64,000 nucleotides of DNA, taken from assembly GCA_034112445.1 (NCBI GenBank), contig JAWUVI010000018.1:1-64000 (forward strand). Direction: 5' to 3'. The notes under the pieces are model-generated. The model made no database searches. It was not told the origin of the DNA and saw only the letters and a program-made list of their open reading frames with translations. This document shows, one piece after another, positions 35,206-43,855 of the stretch; position 1 is the stretch's first letter, and each line of letters begins with the position of its first letter. The DNA comes from Pelagadaptatus sp034112445 (GTDB taxonomy: Bacteria > Pseudomonadota > Gammaproteobacteria > Pseudomonadales > Cellvibrionaceae). Made by a program: the position numbers and the translations under genes.

Positions 35206-36039
35206 ATGACGAAAGCCGTACTTTACGTCGTTGCAACCCCTATAGGTAATTTAAGTGACATGGTACCGCGAGCTATAGAGGTTCTACAATCGGTAGCGCT
35301 CATTGCGGCTGAAGATACCCGCCATAGTTCACGATTATTGGCGCATTTTAATATTGAAACCAAAGCCATTGCTTATCATGACCACTCTGACCAGCAGCAA
35401 GCAGAAGGGCTGCTCAAGCGTCTGCTTGCAGGAGATTCAATTGCGCTGATATCCGATGCGGGCACGCCTCTAATTTCCGATCCGGGTTATCGCTTGGTTC
35501 GCTTGGTTAGGCAGCATGGCATTTCGGTGGTTCCGGTGCCCGGTGCTTGTGCTTTGATTGCGGGGTTGAGCGTGTCGGGTTTGCCTTCTGATCGCTTCGC
35601 ATTTGAAGGTTTTTTGCCCGCCAAGCAAGGACAGCGAAGTAATCGCTTACAACGGCTGCAGAATGAAGAGAGAACCATGATTTTTTATGAGGCACCGCAT
35701 CGTATTCTAGAATGCTTAAATGATGTGGTGAATATCTTTGGCGCTGATAGGGAGGTTGTTATCGCCAGAGAGTTAACCAAAACATTTGAAACCATTTACA
35801 GTGGTAATGCAAAAGAAGTCCATGATTTCGTTGAGCAGGACACTAATCAGCGCCGTGGTGAGATTGTTTTAATGATTGGTGGTGCTGAGGTGGCGCCGCA
35901 AGAAATTGATAGTGAGTCCGCACGCATTATGGCTATTTTGTTAAAGGACTTATCGGTGAAACAAGCCAGCCAATTAGCGTCAGAGATAACGGGCGTCAAG
36001 AAGAAAACCCTCTATCAATGGGCGCTTGATAACAAGTAA
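35206..36039 (+). CDS. rsmI: RsmI, 16S rRNA C1402 2'-O-methyltransferase
   Basis: A 277-aa tetrapyrrole-methylase-fold enzyme that methylates the ribose of C1402 in 16S rRNA with SAM. Signatures are VATPIGNLSDM (5'-end), AAEDTRHS and ALISDAGTPLISDPG. It is divergent from lpoA. In many relatives the dcw cluster or rnpB follows; here a 6-kb catabolic block intervenes. Confidence 0.96.
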   Translation: MTKAVLYVVATPIGNLSDMVPRAIEVLQSVALIAAEDTRHSSRLLAHFNIETKAIAYHDHSDQQQAEGLLKRLLAGDSIALISDAGTPLISDPGYRLVRLVRQHGISVVPVPGACALIAGLSVSGLPSDRFAFEGFLPAKQGQRSNRLQRLQNEERTMIFYEAPHRILECLNDVVNIFGADREVVIARELTKTFETIYSGNAKEVHDFVEQDTNQRRGEIVLMIGGAEVAPQEIDSESARIMAILLKDLSVKQASQLASEITGVKKKTLYQWALDNK

Positions 36040-36262
36040 CGCGCTTAATTATTCAATATTTTATTGGGGGCTTATATTTCCTGTTGGTTGTGAGATTTGT
36101 ATTTTATGTTCGACACCAAGCTTTGGCTATCAACGATCGTGTGCATTTAAATTGCCGGTCTATAATCAATCATGCTTTGTGTGTCGTGCATAGCTGTTTG
36201 CCAGAATTCATTATTTTTTCTAGCTTTATAATATAAATAATCAGAACTGAGAGGGTATTAAT

Positions 36263-37789
36263 ATGGGTCAATCCCCAGAGCTGCCTCGCTTTCCGTTATT
36301 CATCAACGGTGAATATTGCGAGCCTGAAAGTGGTCAATACGGGCCTGTTATCAATCCAGCGACGAATGAAGTTATTGCTGAGGTTGCCATGGGAAATGAG
36401 GCTGATGTTGATAAAGCAGTCGCCGCGGCGCAGGCGGCTTTTGAAAATCCAGAATGGCGAGACTTGAAACCAGAACAGCGAGCTGAAATTCTTGATCAGT
36501 GCGGACAGATTGTTTTACAGAACGCTCAGGAGTTGGCACTGCTTGAGATTACCTGTTCAGGGGGTACTCTTAATCGTGTGACTGGATTGGATATTATGGC
36601 TGTGGCCGATATGTTTATGACCATGGCGGATGAAACTCGCAATTATCCCTTTGTTGAAAACTTGAAAACACGGCCCGTCCCAGAAATGACGCACACCCAA
36701 GTGATTCGTGAGCCCATAGGTGTTTGTGGTCTTATTACGGCGTGGAACTTTCCTTTATTACTTCTTTCTTGGAAGCTTGCTCCAGCTCTTGCAGCGGGCA
36801 ATACCATTGTTTTGAAACCAGCCGAAATAACTCCGACTTCGTCAGTTCGCTTGGTTGAACTGTTGAATGCTGTATTACCTAAAGGGGTTTTGAATATCGT
36901 TGTTGGCGATGGCAGCGTTGTTGGTGAGCGCATGAGCTTACACCCAGGTATTGGCAAAATATCATTTACCGGCTCAACCAATATTGGTCGTCACGTGCAA
37001 CAAAATGCGGTGATGACAATGAAGCGAGTCACTCTTGAGCTTGGTGGTAAAGGCCCTGGAATTGTTATGCCTGATGCCGATCTAGATTTGACTGCTCAAG
37101 GCGCTTTATGGGGCGTTTATATGAATGCAGGGCAAGCCTGCGAATCCGGAACGCGTTTGTTGGTGCATGAAGATGTTTACGATGAGTTGGTCGAAAAATT
37201 AGTGGCATTATCAGGGAAAGTCATTGTTGGGAATCCGCTCGATCCAGCTACCGGTATGGGGCCTATGTCGACTGAAACTCATTTCAACAGGGTGTTGGAC
37301 TATATCCAGTCTGCACGTGATGACGGCGCGACTATTGCCTGCGGCGGTGGTCGTGAAGAAGTAAGTGGTTGTGAAAATGGATTTTTTATCCAGCCAACCG
37401 TTATTACTAATGCGACCAATGCCATGAAAGTGGCGCGCGAAGAAATTTTTGGTCCAGTGCTAACAGTGATTAAATTCTCTACCACAGAGGAAGCAATTAG
37501 CATTGCCAATGATACTGAATATGGCTTGTCGGCGGGTATTTGGACTCGAGACCTTGTCAAGGCACAGCAGTTGGCTAGATCGATACGGGCAGGCTCTGTT
37601 TGGATAAATGACTGGCACATGATGCGTACAGACGCTCCTTTCGGTGGTTATAAGCAAAGTGGCTACGGGCGTGAAATGAGCAAATTAAGTATTGGTTCTT
37701 ATGTGGAAGTTAAGACAATCAATACATCGTTTGAGCGTGATCCGATGGCTAAAGGTATGCAGCGAATTGTTCATACCTACTTAGGTTAA
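36263..37789 (+). CDS. NAD(P)-dependent aldehyde dehydrogenase
   Basis: A 508-aa ALDH-superfamily enzyme oxidising an aldehyde to an acid. Catalytic Cys293 is in NAGQACESG and general base Glu259 in LELGGKGP. The cofactor loop is FTGSTNIG. The substrate is not predictable from sequence. It is followed by an iron alcohol dehydrogenase 68 bp downstream, suggesting consecutive oxidation of an alcohol to an acid. GAGAGGG precedes the ATG. A TATAAT hexamer occurs at 36227-36232, but no good -35 is seen. Confidence 0.92.
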   Translation: MGQSPELPRFPLFINGEYCEPESGQYGPVINPATNEVIAEVAMGNEADVDKAVAAAQAAFENPEWRDLKPEQRAEILDQCGQIVLQNAQELALLEITCSGGTLNRVTGLDIMAVADMFMTMADETRNYPFVENLKTRPVPEMTHTQVIREPIGVCGLITAWNFPLLLLSWKLAPALAAGNTIVLKPAEITPTSSVRLVELLNAVLPKGVLNIVVGDGSVVGERMSLHPGIGKISFTGSTNIGRHVQQNAVMTMKRVTLELGGKGPGIVMPDADLDLTAQGALWGVYMNAGQACESGTRLLVHEDVYDELVEKLVALSGKVIVGNPLDPATGMGPMSTETHFNRVLDYIQSARDDGATIACGGGREEVSGCENGFFIQPTVITNATNAMKVAREEIFGPVLTVIKFSTTEEAISIANDTEYGLSAGIWTRDLVKAQQLARSIRAGSVWINDWHMMRTDAPFGGYKQSGYGREMSKLSIGSYVEVKTINTSFERDPMAKGMQRIVHTYLG

Positions 37790-37857
37790 GTCTTGGCTTT
37801 AATTAACGACGTATGCAAACGATAAGCGTGCAGTCAGATAGGAATTGAGGAGCAAAA

Positions 37858-39054
37858 ATGTCTAGAACAGGATATTTCAAATACAACATGCGCACAGCGG
37901 TGCATTGTGCAGCTGGTTCAATTATACGTTTACCTGCTTTGTTCGATGGCTTTGGAGCGAAGAGGGTTTTATTAATTAGTGATGCTGGGTTAAAGCAGGT
38001 TGGTATTGTTGATCAAATTGTCAGTGTTTTTGAAGGTACTGCATCAGGGGCCGGAGCAAATTTAGTTGGGGTTTATGCTGACATCACTCCGGATGCTGGA
38101 ACTAAAACCATTAATGACTGTTTACGCTATGCGCGTGAAATTGCAGCCGACGCAATATTAGCGGTTGGCGGTGGCAGTGTTTTAGATGCGGCTAAAGGGG
38201 TTAAGTACGCATTGCATAAAAATTTAACGGATATTCGAAAAGCGGTTCCAGCGGGAATTAAGCTGGATGACTGGCCTTCGGTTCAACCCATTGATATTCC
38301 TCACATAGCCGTCCCAACAACTGCCGGTACCGGTGCTGAAGTGTCTCCTGTAGCGGTATTCTTCCACGAAGACCTAGGTATTAAAATCAATTTAGTCGTG
38401 CCTTTCATTGATGCAGATATAGCGGTTCTAGACGCTAATTTGACCGTTGGTTTGCCTCCTGGATTAACGGCTTCAACCGGCATGGATGCGCTTACCCACG
38501 CGCTTGAAGCGGTAGCGTCTCCGGCCTCAAATCATTTTTCCGATGCCCATAGTGTAACTGCAGCGCAGATCATCGTTGAGAACTTACCCCTAGCGGTTGC
38601 AAACGGTAAAAATGTTGATGCCCGCTCTAATATGTTGCAAGCCAGTACTATGGCTATCGACGGTTTTGCTGCTGCTCTTGGCGCTATACCTGTGCACAAT
38701 TGTGCCCATGCTTTCGGCGGTTTGTACCACATACCACATGGTGACGCTAATGCGGCGTTATTACCTGTTGTTATGGAAGTGTTGCCTGAGTTTTATCTGC
38801 CCAATGCTGAACGTTTGGCTAAAGCGCTAGATTTAAAGGCGGCAGACTCGCCGGAAGAGGCCTTGAAGGCGGTGATTAAACGATTAAAAGATTTACAGCA
38901 ACAAATTGGTTGCGCCACTAGTTTTAGTCGTTGGGGGGCTAAAGCCGAAGATATGGAGCAAATTATCTTGGCCGTTACCTCCGATCCTGCCGCCATGTTT
39001 TTCCCAATACCACCGGAGCGGATTCAGATGATTGCTGAGTCTATGTTTGGTTGA
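37858..39054 (+). CDS. Iron-containing alcohol dehydrogenase
   Basis: A 398-aa group III (Fe) ADH. It has the GGGSVLDAAKG nucleotide loop, TTAGTGAEVSP, the metal region MDALTHALEA, and two further His in NCAHAFGG and HIPHGDAN. It interconverts an alcohol and an aldehyde; the substrate is unknown. GAGGAG lies just before the ATG. The last bases and stop are part of a 13-bp direct repeat (39044-39056 and 39063-39075). Confidence 0.92.
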   Translation: MSRTGYFKYNMRTAVHCAAGSIIRLPALFDGFGAKRVLLISDAGLKQVGIVDQIVSVFEGTASGAGANLVGVYADITPDAGTKTINDCLRYAREIAADAILAVGGGSVLDAAKGVKYALHKNLTDIRKAVPAGIKLDDWPSVQPIDIPHIAVPTTAGTGAEVSPVAVFFHEDLGIKINLVVPFIDADIAVLDANLTVGLPPGLTASTGMDALTHALEAVASPASNHFSDAHSVTAAQIIVENLPLAVANGKNVDARSNMLQASTMAIDGFAAALGAIPVHNCAHAFGGLYHIPHGDANAALLPVVMEVLPEFYLPNAERLAKALDLKAADSPEEALKAVIKRLKDLQQQIGCATSFSRWGAKAEDMEQIILAVTSDPAAMFFPIPPERIQMIAESMFG

Positions 39055-39198
39055 TTCAAATGTGTTTGGTTGATTGGGTTATAAACTGGCCAGTTTTGTA
39101 TTAATTCTCTAAACTATGGGACTTGATGACTGGCCGGCCACAAAACTGAGCTTGGCATATGAATAATTACAATAACAAAATACTCGGAGAAAATGATT

Positions 39199-40833
39199 AT
39201 GGCTGAAGCCGTTAAATCCCCCCTTGAGATGTTTTATAAGTGGGAAAATGAAACCCCAAATCAAGTTTATCTACGTCAGCCCAAACAGTTAGAGTGGACT
39301 GAGTACACATGGCGTGATGTGGCTGATCAAGTTCGCCGCATAGCTACTTTTTTACAGTCTAAAAATTATCCTGCAGGCAGCCGTATAGCGATTTGGTCAT
39401 CAAACAGCAAGGATTGGCCAATTGCTGATTTAGCTATTATGTTGAGTGGCCATATAAGCGTGCCCATTTATCCTGGTCAGGATGCAGGGTCGGCTAATTA
39501 TATTTTTGATCACAGTGACGTAAAATTGGTTTTTGCGGGTTCTTTTGATCAGTCAGCCAAAATTAAAGATGCCTTAGTAGATGGCATGGAAGTCGTAGGC
39601 ATGTTGGGTTGTGAGGTTGATTGCGCCACAACATTGGAAGAGATTATTGCCACCTACGAGCCTTATGAAGACTCGCCAATACCTAAGCCTGATGATGTCT
39701 TTACCTTGATTTATACCTCAGGTACTACGGGCAATCCTAAGGGTGTTATGCATCTACACCAAACCCCAGGTCATGTTGTTCCGGGGATGGTTACAGCATT
39801 TGGGATGGATTCTGATGACGCTCGCCTGTTTTCTTTTTTGCCTATGTCGCATGCGGCTGAGCGTATTATTGTTGAGATGGCGTCCCTTTACAGTAACTCG
39901 GTGATTTCTTTTTCCGAAGGGTTGGCGACATTTGGAGATGAAATTCGCTCGGTGCAGCCGACATTCTTTTTTGCCGTTCCACGTTTATGGGTGAAGTTCA
40001 AGGAAGGTGTTGATGCACTATTGCCTCCAGAGGCCCAGGCGCAACTTACCGAAGAACAGAGAGAAGGTATTCGGTTTCAGTTGGGCTTGGCGTCGGCGAA
40101 TAAAGTGTTAACTGGATCGGCACCTTGCTCTAAAGATGTTCAAGATTGGTTCTTGGGTATGGGCGTTGCTTTGCGTGATGCGTATGGCATGACGGAAAAC
40201 TTTGTGCATGGTTGTGGTTGGGTGCAGGATGATAAACCTCTGTCTGGATGTGTTGGGCGACCATTCGATGACTCTGTGCAAGTTAGAATTTCTGATTCTG
40301 GGGAGATCCAGTTCAAAAGTCTTGGCTTAATGAAAGGCTATTACTTAAATCCAGAAAAAACCGCCGAAGTATTTGATGATGGTTGGTATTGCACAGGTGA
40401 TTCAGGCAAATTCGATGAAGACGGTAACTTGTGGGTTACAGGTCGGGTTAGTGAAGTCTTTAAAACATCAAAAGGCAAATTCATTGTTCCTACTAGAATT
40501 GAGCAGTTTTTTGGACGCAGCAATGATTTAGCTCAGTTGTGTATTATGGGACACGGCCGTGATCAACCCATTTTGTTGGCGACCTTGTCTGAAGCGGGCA
40601 AAAAATTAGATGTAGAAACGCTAGAATCTAATCTTAAGGCTTTACTGGATGAGGTTAATGCAGAGTTAAACCCTTGGGAAAGAACTCCTTTAATTGGTGT
40701 GACACCTGAGTGGACTATCGAGAATGCTTTATTAACTCCCACAATGAAGCTTAAGCGTAAAAAAATAGAAGATGAATATCTTGATCAAGTCATCTCAAGT
40801 GCTGGTAAATCGGCGGTTGTGATCGTTTCTTAG
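39199..40833 (+). CDS. AMP-binding acyl-CoA synthetase (FadD15/FAA-like)
   Basis: A 544-aa adenylate-forming enzyme that makes acyl-AMP, then acyl-CoA, from a fatty acid. The P-loop is YTSGTTGNPKG, the A5 region is RDAYGMTEN, and the A7/A8 region is YCTGDSGKFDEDGNLWVTGR. The overall form resembles long-chain synthetases of the FadD15/FAA group. ATG 39199 is preferred because CGGAGA lies 8 nt upstream; an in-frame ATG 6 bases earlier is only 2 nt from it. It probably acts on the acid formed by the upstream dehydrogenases. Confidence 0.9.
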   Translation: MAEAVKSPLEMFYKWENETPNQVYLRQPKQLEWTEYTWRDVADQVRRIATFLQSKNYPAGSRIAIWSSNSKDWPIADLAIMLSGHISVPIYPGQDAGSANYIFDHSDVKLVFAGSFDQSAKIKDALVDGMEVVGMLGCEVDCATTLEEIIATYEPYEDSPIPKPDDVFTLIYTSGTTGNPKGVMHLHQTPGHVVPGMVTAFGMDSDDARLFSFLPMSHAAERIIVEMASLYSNSVISFSEGLATFGDEIRSVQPTFFFAVPRLWVKFKEGVDALLPPEAQAQLTEEQREGIRFQLGLASANKVLTGSAPCSKDVQDWFLGMGVALRDAYGMTENFVHGCGWVQDDKPLSGCVGRPFDDSVQVRISDSGEIQFKSLGLMKGYYLNPEKTAEVFDDGWYCTGDSGKFDEDGNLWVTGRVSEVFKTSKGKFIVPTRIEQFFGRSNDLAQLCIMGHGRDQPILLATLSEAGKKLDVETLESNLKALLDEVNAELNPWERTPLIGVTPEWTIENALLTPTMKLKRKKIEDEYLDQVISSAGKSAVVIVS

Positions 40834-40849
40834 TTTTTTTTTGCCGTTG

Positions 40850-40900
40850 AAAGCCCTTTGTTGTGAGATGCTCTAATTTCACAATAAGGGGCTTTTTTTT
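40850..40900 (+). terminator. Intrinsic terminator after the acyl-CoA synthetase
   Basis: A two-part stem: AAAGCCC with GGGCTTT outside, and TTGTGA with TCACAA inside, with a T-run of eight at the end. It separates the synthetase from the esterase gene, so the esterase may depend on read-through or its own promoter. Confidence 0.8.
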
Positions 40901-40935
40901 AATTGTTGTTTCTATGGTTGGTAGGGCTTGTCGCC

Positions 40936-41991
40936 ATGATATTTCAAAAGTTTAAAAGTAAATGTATACAGGCTGTAGCGCGAGGGGTTTGGCGTAAATC
41001 TGCAGATCAACCCGATTCGGCTCGAGGTATGGTTGCGACGCAAGAGAAATTGGTTCGTCTTATGAGGCTGGCGCCAGTATTAGAAAAACAGACGCCTGAG
41101 AAGTCTCGAGATACTTACCGACTGATCAGTGATGCCTTTGCTCGAAAAAAAAATGACATTACATCAATTGAAAATCGGGTAATTGAAAGTGATGATGTGC
41201 CACTTTCAATCAGAATTTATCGTACGGAGTTGGCTTTACAGAAAGATAAAAATTCTTGTCTTGTCTATTTTCATGGCGGAGGAGGAGTTATTGGCGACTT
41301 AGAATCGCATGATGATTTTTGTCAGTATATTGCCAGCAGTACTGATATCGTCGTTATCAGTATCGATTACCGGTTGGCTCCTGAATTTCCTTTTCCTGTG
41401 CCGGTGGAGGATGCTATCAGAAGCTGGAATTGGGTTTGTGAGCACAGTGCAGAATTGAATGTGGACTTGTTGCGTTCTGGTGTCGGGGGAGACAGTGCGG
41501 GAGCTTATTTAGCGACATCAATTTGTCAGCAAAAGTTGAATCCAGCGCTTTCGGTTCAGCCTGTTAAAATGCCGGCATTTCAGTGGCTGGTTTATCCGAT
41601 GCTTGATGCCCGCCAAGTAACACCATCGGCTAAAAGTTGTGTCAAAGATATGCTGCTTACACGAGCCACCGTTACTTATTTCTATGACCACTTATTTCCT
41701 GCATCAGTTGATCGTAACGGTGTTTTAGCGAGCCCGTGTCTTAATGAGGAGTTATCGGGGTTGCCGCCAACGTATATTTCGACCGCGGGGTTTGATCCTT
41801 TGGAAGATGAAGGGCACCAATATATTCTTTCGCTAAAGCAGCAGGGGGTTGTCATTATTAATGATCATTTTCCTAATGTGATGCACGGTTTTATTGGTTT
41901 TTTGGGTGTGTGCCCGACCTCGCGTAAATATGCGCAAGTCATGTTGGATAAATTACAAGCGCTGATCGAGGGCTTGCCGGCGGCTAAGTGA
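40936..41991 (+). CDS. Hormone-sensitive-lipase-family esterase (alpha/beta hydrolase)
   Basis: An esterase of about 351 aa. The oxyanion motif FHGGGGV, nucleophile GGDSAGAYLA, an Asp in GFDPLEDEG and a His in VMHGFIG place it in the HSL (family IV) esterase/lipase group. It hydrolyses an ester, substrate unknown. A TTG at 40903 would add 11 hydrophobic residues, but it lies at the terminator; ATG 40936 is chosen, with weak support (TAGGG 9-10 nt upstream). It is the last gene of the catabolic block. Confidence 0.85.
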   Translation: MIFQKFKSKCIQAVARGVWRKSADQPDSARGMVATQEKLVRLMRLAPVLEKQTPEKSRDTYRLISDAFARKKNDITSIENRVIESDDVPLSIRIYRTELALQKDKNSCLVYFHGGGGVIGDLESHDDFCQYIASSTDIVVISIDYRLAPEFPFPVPVEDAIRSWNWVCEHSAELNVDLLRSGVGGDSAGAYLATSICQQKLNPALSVQPVKMPAFQWLVYPMLDARQVTPSAKSCVKDMLLTRATVTYFYDHLFPASVDRNGVLASPCLNEELSGLPPTYISTAGFDPLEDEGHQYILSLKQQGVVIINDHFPNVMHGFIGFLGVCPTSRKYAQVMLDKLQALIEGLPAAK

Positions 41992-42007
41992 CTTATGTTG
42001 AGTCATG

Positions 42008-42055
42008 TTTATGTATTTATGTATTTATGTATTTATGTATTTATGTATTTATGTA
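42008..42055. repeat. Octamer microsatellite (TTTATGTA)6 upstream of rnpB
   Basis: Six perfect tandem copies of TTTATGTA occupy 48 bp and end directly at the candidate -35 of the rnpB promoter. Confidence 0.97.
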
Positions 42056-42084
42056 TTGCTGTTTGTTTTTTCTGGCGTTACTCT
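42056..42084 (+). promoter_or_regulatory. Candidate rnpB promoter
   Basis: TTGCTG and TACTCT hexamers with 17-bp spacing place +1 at about 42091, exactly at the 5' end of the RNase P RNA. The hexamers are weak matches (3 of 6 each); the geometry is the main support. The upstream element would be the octamer repeat. Confidence 0.45.
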
Positions 42085-42091
42085 CTCGCCC

Positions 42092-42478
42092 AGAGTTGGC
42101 TAGACAATCGCTCTTTATGGTCTGAGGTGTTCGTTTACGTGCATTGCGGTAAGTAGAGGGAGGAAAGTCCGGGCTCCATAGGGTAGAGCGCCAGGTAACT
42201 CCTGGGAGATGTAAGTCTACGGAAAGTGCAGCAGAGAGAAGACCGCCGATGGTTCATCTTCGGATGTTCACAGGTAAGGCTGAAAGGGTGCGGTAAGAGC
42301 GCACCGCGCAACTGGTAACAGCTTGTGGCATGGTAAACCCCGCTCGGAGCAAGACCAAATAGGCCTTCAATGGTGCGACCCGCACTGAAGGCGGGTAGGT
42401 TGCTTGAGGTGCTCGGTGACGAGCATCCCAGATGAATGGTTGTCCACGACAGAACCCGGCTTATCGGCCAACTCTACT
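42092..42478 (+). ncRNA. rnpB: RNase P RNA (M1 RNA, type A)
   Basis: The catalytic RNA of RNase P, which trims tRNA 5' ends. Nearly universal segments are GAGGAAAGTCCGGGCTCC (P4 5' side), GGTAAGAGCGCACCGCGC, GGAGCAAGACCAAATAGG and CACGACAGAACCCGGCTTATC (shortened here; P4 3' side near 42446-42466). The ends pair: GAGTTGGC (42093-42100) with GCCAACTC (42467-42474), forming P1. Length is about 387 nt. The ends are estimated from this helix. Confidence 0.97.
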
Positions 42479-42846
42479 TATTTCCTCTATCCCCCGTAAC
42501 ACGGGGTTTTGAGTCTCTTCACTACGCTCCTGTTCTAGGAGTGATACACAAAATGGTATACGAATATCTATTTCTTCGTGGGGAAAGTTATTACTTTCGC
42601 TGGGGATTTTTTACTTATCGCTATAATAATTGGGCCGTTATCTTTCCGGCTTGCTTCCATATAAGAGCTGACGAATTGGTAACGCAGGGTTTCCCTTACG
42701 TGCTAAGTCATGATCGGATAGTTACACTTTTAAGTGGTTGTTTTGATTAATTTAGGTGAATTTTAGGCGGCAGTGTAATTATGCTGGCAAGGGCATAGAT
42801 GTTAGGCTATTACAAAGACTGAGCCACTGATCAGAGCACACCCTCA
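42479..42846. other. Intergenic region after rnpB
   Basis: It contains the rnpB terminator, then about 330 bp with no supported gene. Two small hairpins occur: CTCCT/AGGAG around 42527-42541, and GAAAGT/ACTTTC around 42580-42600. A 104-codon frame beginning inside rnpB is not called. Confidence 0.5.
42492..42512 (+). terminator. Intrinsic terminator of rnpB
   Basis: CCCCGT and ACGGGG form a 6-bp GC-rich stem with a 3-nt loop, followed by TTTT, 14 nt after the end of the RNA. Confidence 0.85.
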
Positions 42847-43731
42847 ATGCCAATAAGATTAATAATCAATAAAAAAAAATATCAAGAACATGAGTCATTT
42901 CTATCCCTGTTTCTCACTGTTTGTATTGCCGGCTTATTGAGTATCGGTTCCCCAAGTTCACGCTCTGAGACATTGAATTTACTCATTCCAGATTACGATT
43001 ACGTTGGCAGTGGTATAACCAAGAGCGGAGAGCGCGGGCAAAATATTTTGGCTCAACATTTTCTTGGTTCTATACTTGAAGGAACCGAACATACCTTAGA
43101 AGTTCATCAGCTGCCTGTGATGAGAATCTACCAAGCAATCGATTCCCACGCTTATAAAAACTGGATCATGTTGGGGCTTAAAATGGGTAACTCTACGGGC
43201 TTTGAGGGGGTTGCATCACGCTATCATATGTCCCCCGTAATCTATTCCTATGACTGCGTGATTACATCTAAAAAAACAAAAGTGGCTGACGTAATACCTG
43301 CAGCAAACATTACCAACAAGACCGTTGCTATGGTCACTCATCCCTTTTTTGAAGAAAACCGGAAAGCACTTTTCTCCGAACAAAACTTTAATTTCACAGC
43401 CGTAAAAAGTATGGCTATAGGACTTAAATTATTGATAAATGACAGGGTCGACTATGTCGCATCTGGTCCCTTATCGCTATCTTTGAGCTTGAAACGACTC
43501 AATCTTGATAGCAAAGATTTTAATCGTAAACCATGCCCTGGATTCAATGACATTAACATCCATTTTATACTCGATAACGAAGCTCCTACAGGGCTTATCG
43601 AACTCATAGACAATAAAATCACATCTTTACAACAGGAAGGTCACTTCACCAATCAGGTTAAAAGTTACTTTATGAAAGCTCGAGCCACCTCTTCATCCGG
43701 CAATACCCCCGATAACAATGTCATTCAGTAA
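42847..43731 (+). CDS. Periplasmic solute-binding-like protein (SBP_bac_3-like)
   Basis: A 294-aa protein that resembles family-3 periplasmic binding proteins. A hydrophobic segment at about 18-34 is a probable signal peptide or anchor. The rest has the alternating two-lobe pattern (LNLLIPDYDY at the start, KTVAMVTHPFFEENR mid-protein, GLKLLINDRVDYVASG later). No transporter genes adjoin it, so it may be a sensory or orphan binding protein. It is convergent with a NIT-domain kinase. The family call is moderate and the ligand is unknown. Confidence 0.65.
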   Translation: MPIRLIINKKKYQEHESFLSLFLTVCIAGLLSIGSPSSRSETLNLLIPDYDYVGSGITKSGERGQNILAQHFLGSILEGTEHTLEVHQLPVMRIYQAIDSHAYKNWIMLGLKMGNSTGFEGVASRYHMSPVIYSYDCVITSKKTKVADVIPAANITNKTVAMVTHPFFEENRKALFSEQNFNFTAVKSMAIGLKLLINDRVDYVASGPLSLSLSLKRLNLDSKDFNRKPCPGFNDINIHFILDNEAPTGLIELIDNKITSLQQEGHFTNQVKSYFMKARATSSSGNTPDNNVIQ

Positions 43732-43816
43732 AATAAATCCTAGTTGTTGATCAATCAGCTGATTTTTATATGTGTCAATTTGCTACAAGAAAATCACACA
43801 TGCCACTTTCGTTGGA

Positions 43817-43836
43817 TTATCTCTGCAAAGAGATAA
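43817..43836. other. Stem-loop with GCAA tetraloop between convergent genes
   Basis: TTATCTCT and AGAGATAA form an 8-bp stem closed by a GCAA (GNRA) tetraloop, in the spacer between the binding protein and the kinase. No T-run follows directly, so it is only a possible terminator or mRNA end structure. Confidence 0.45.
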
Positions 43837-43855
43837 GATCAAGTTAGTTTTGGGT

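Noticed and set aside
42436..42750. A 104-codon plus-strand frame starting inside rnpB
   Set aside because: It begins within the conserved RNase P RNA, runs through the rnpB terminator hairpin, has no ribosome-binding site and resembles no known protein.
43741..43775. AATCAGCTGATT palindrome followed by T's after the binding-protein gene
   Set aside because: The palindrome has no loop room, so an RNA hairpin would lose the central pairs; not reliable as a terminator.
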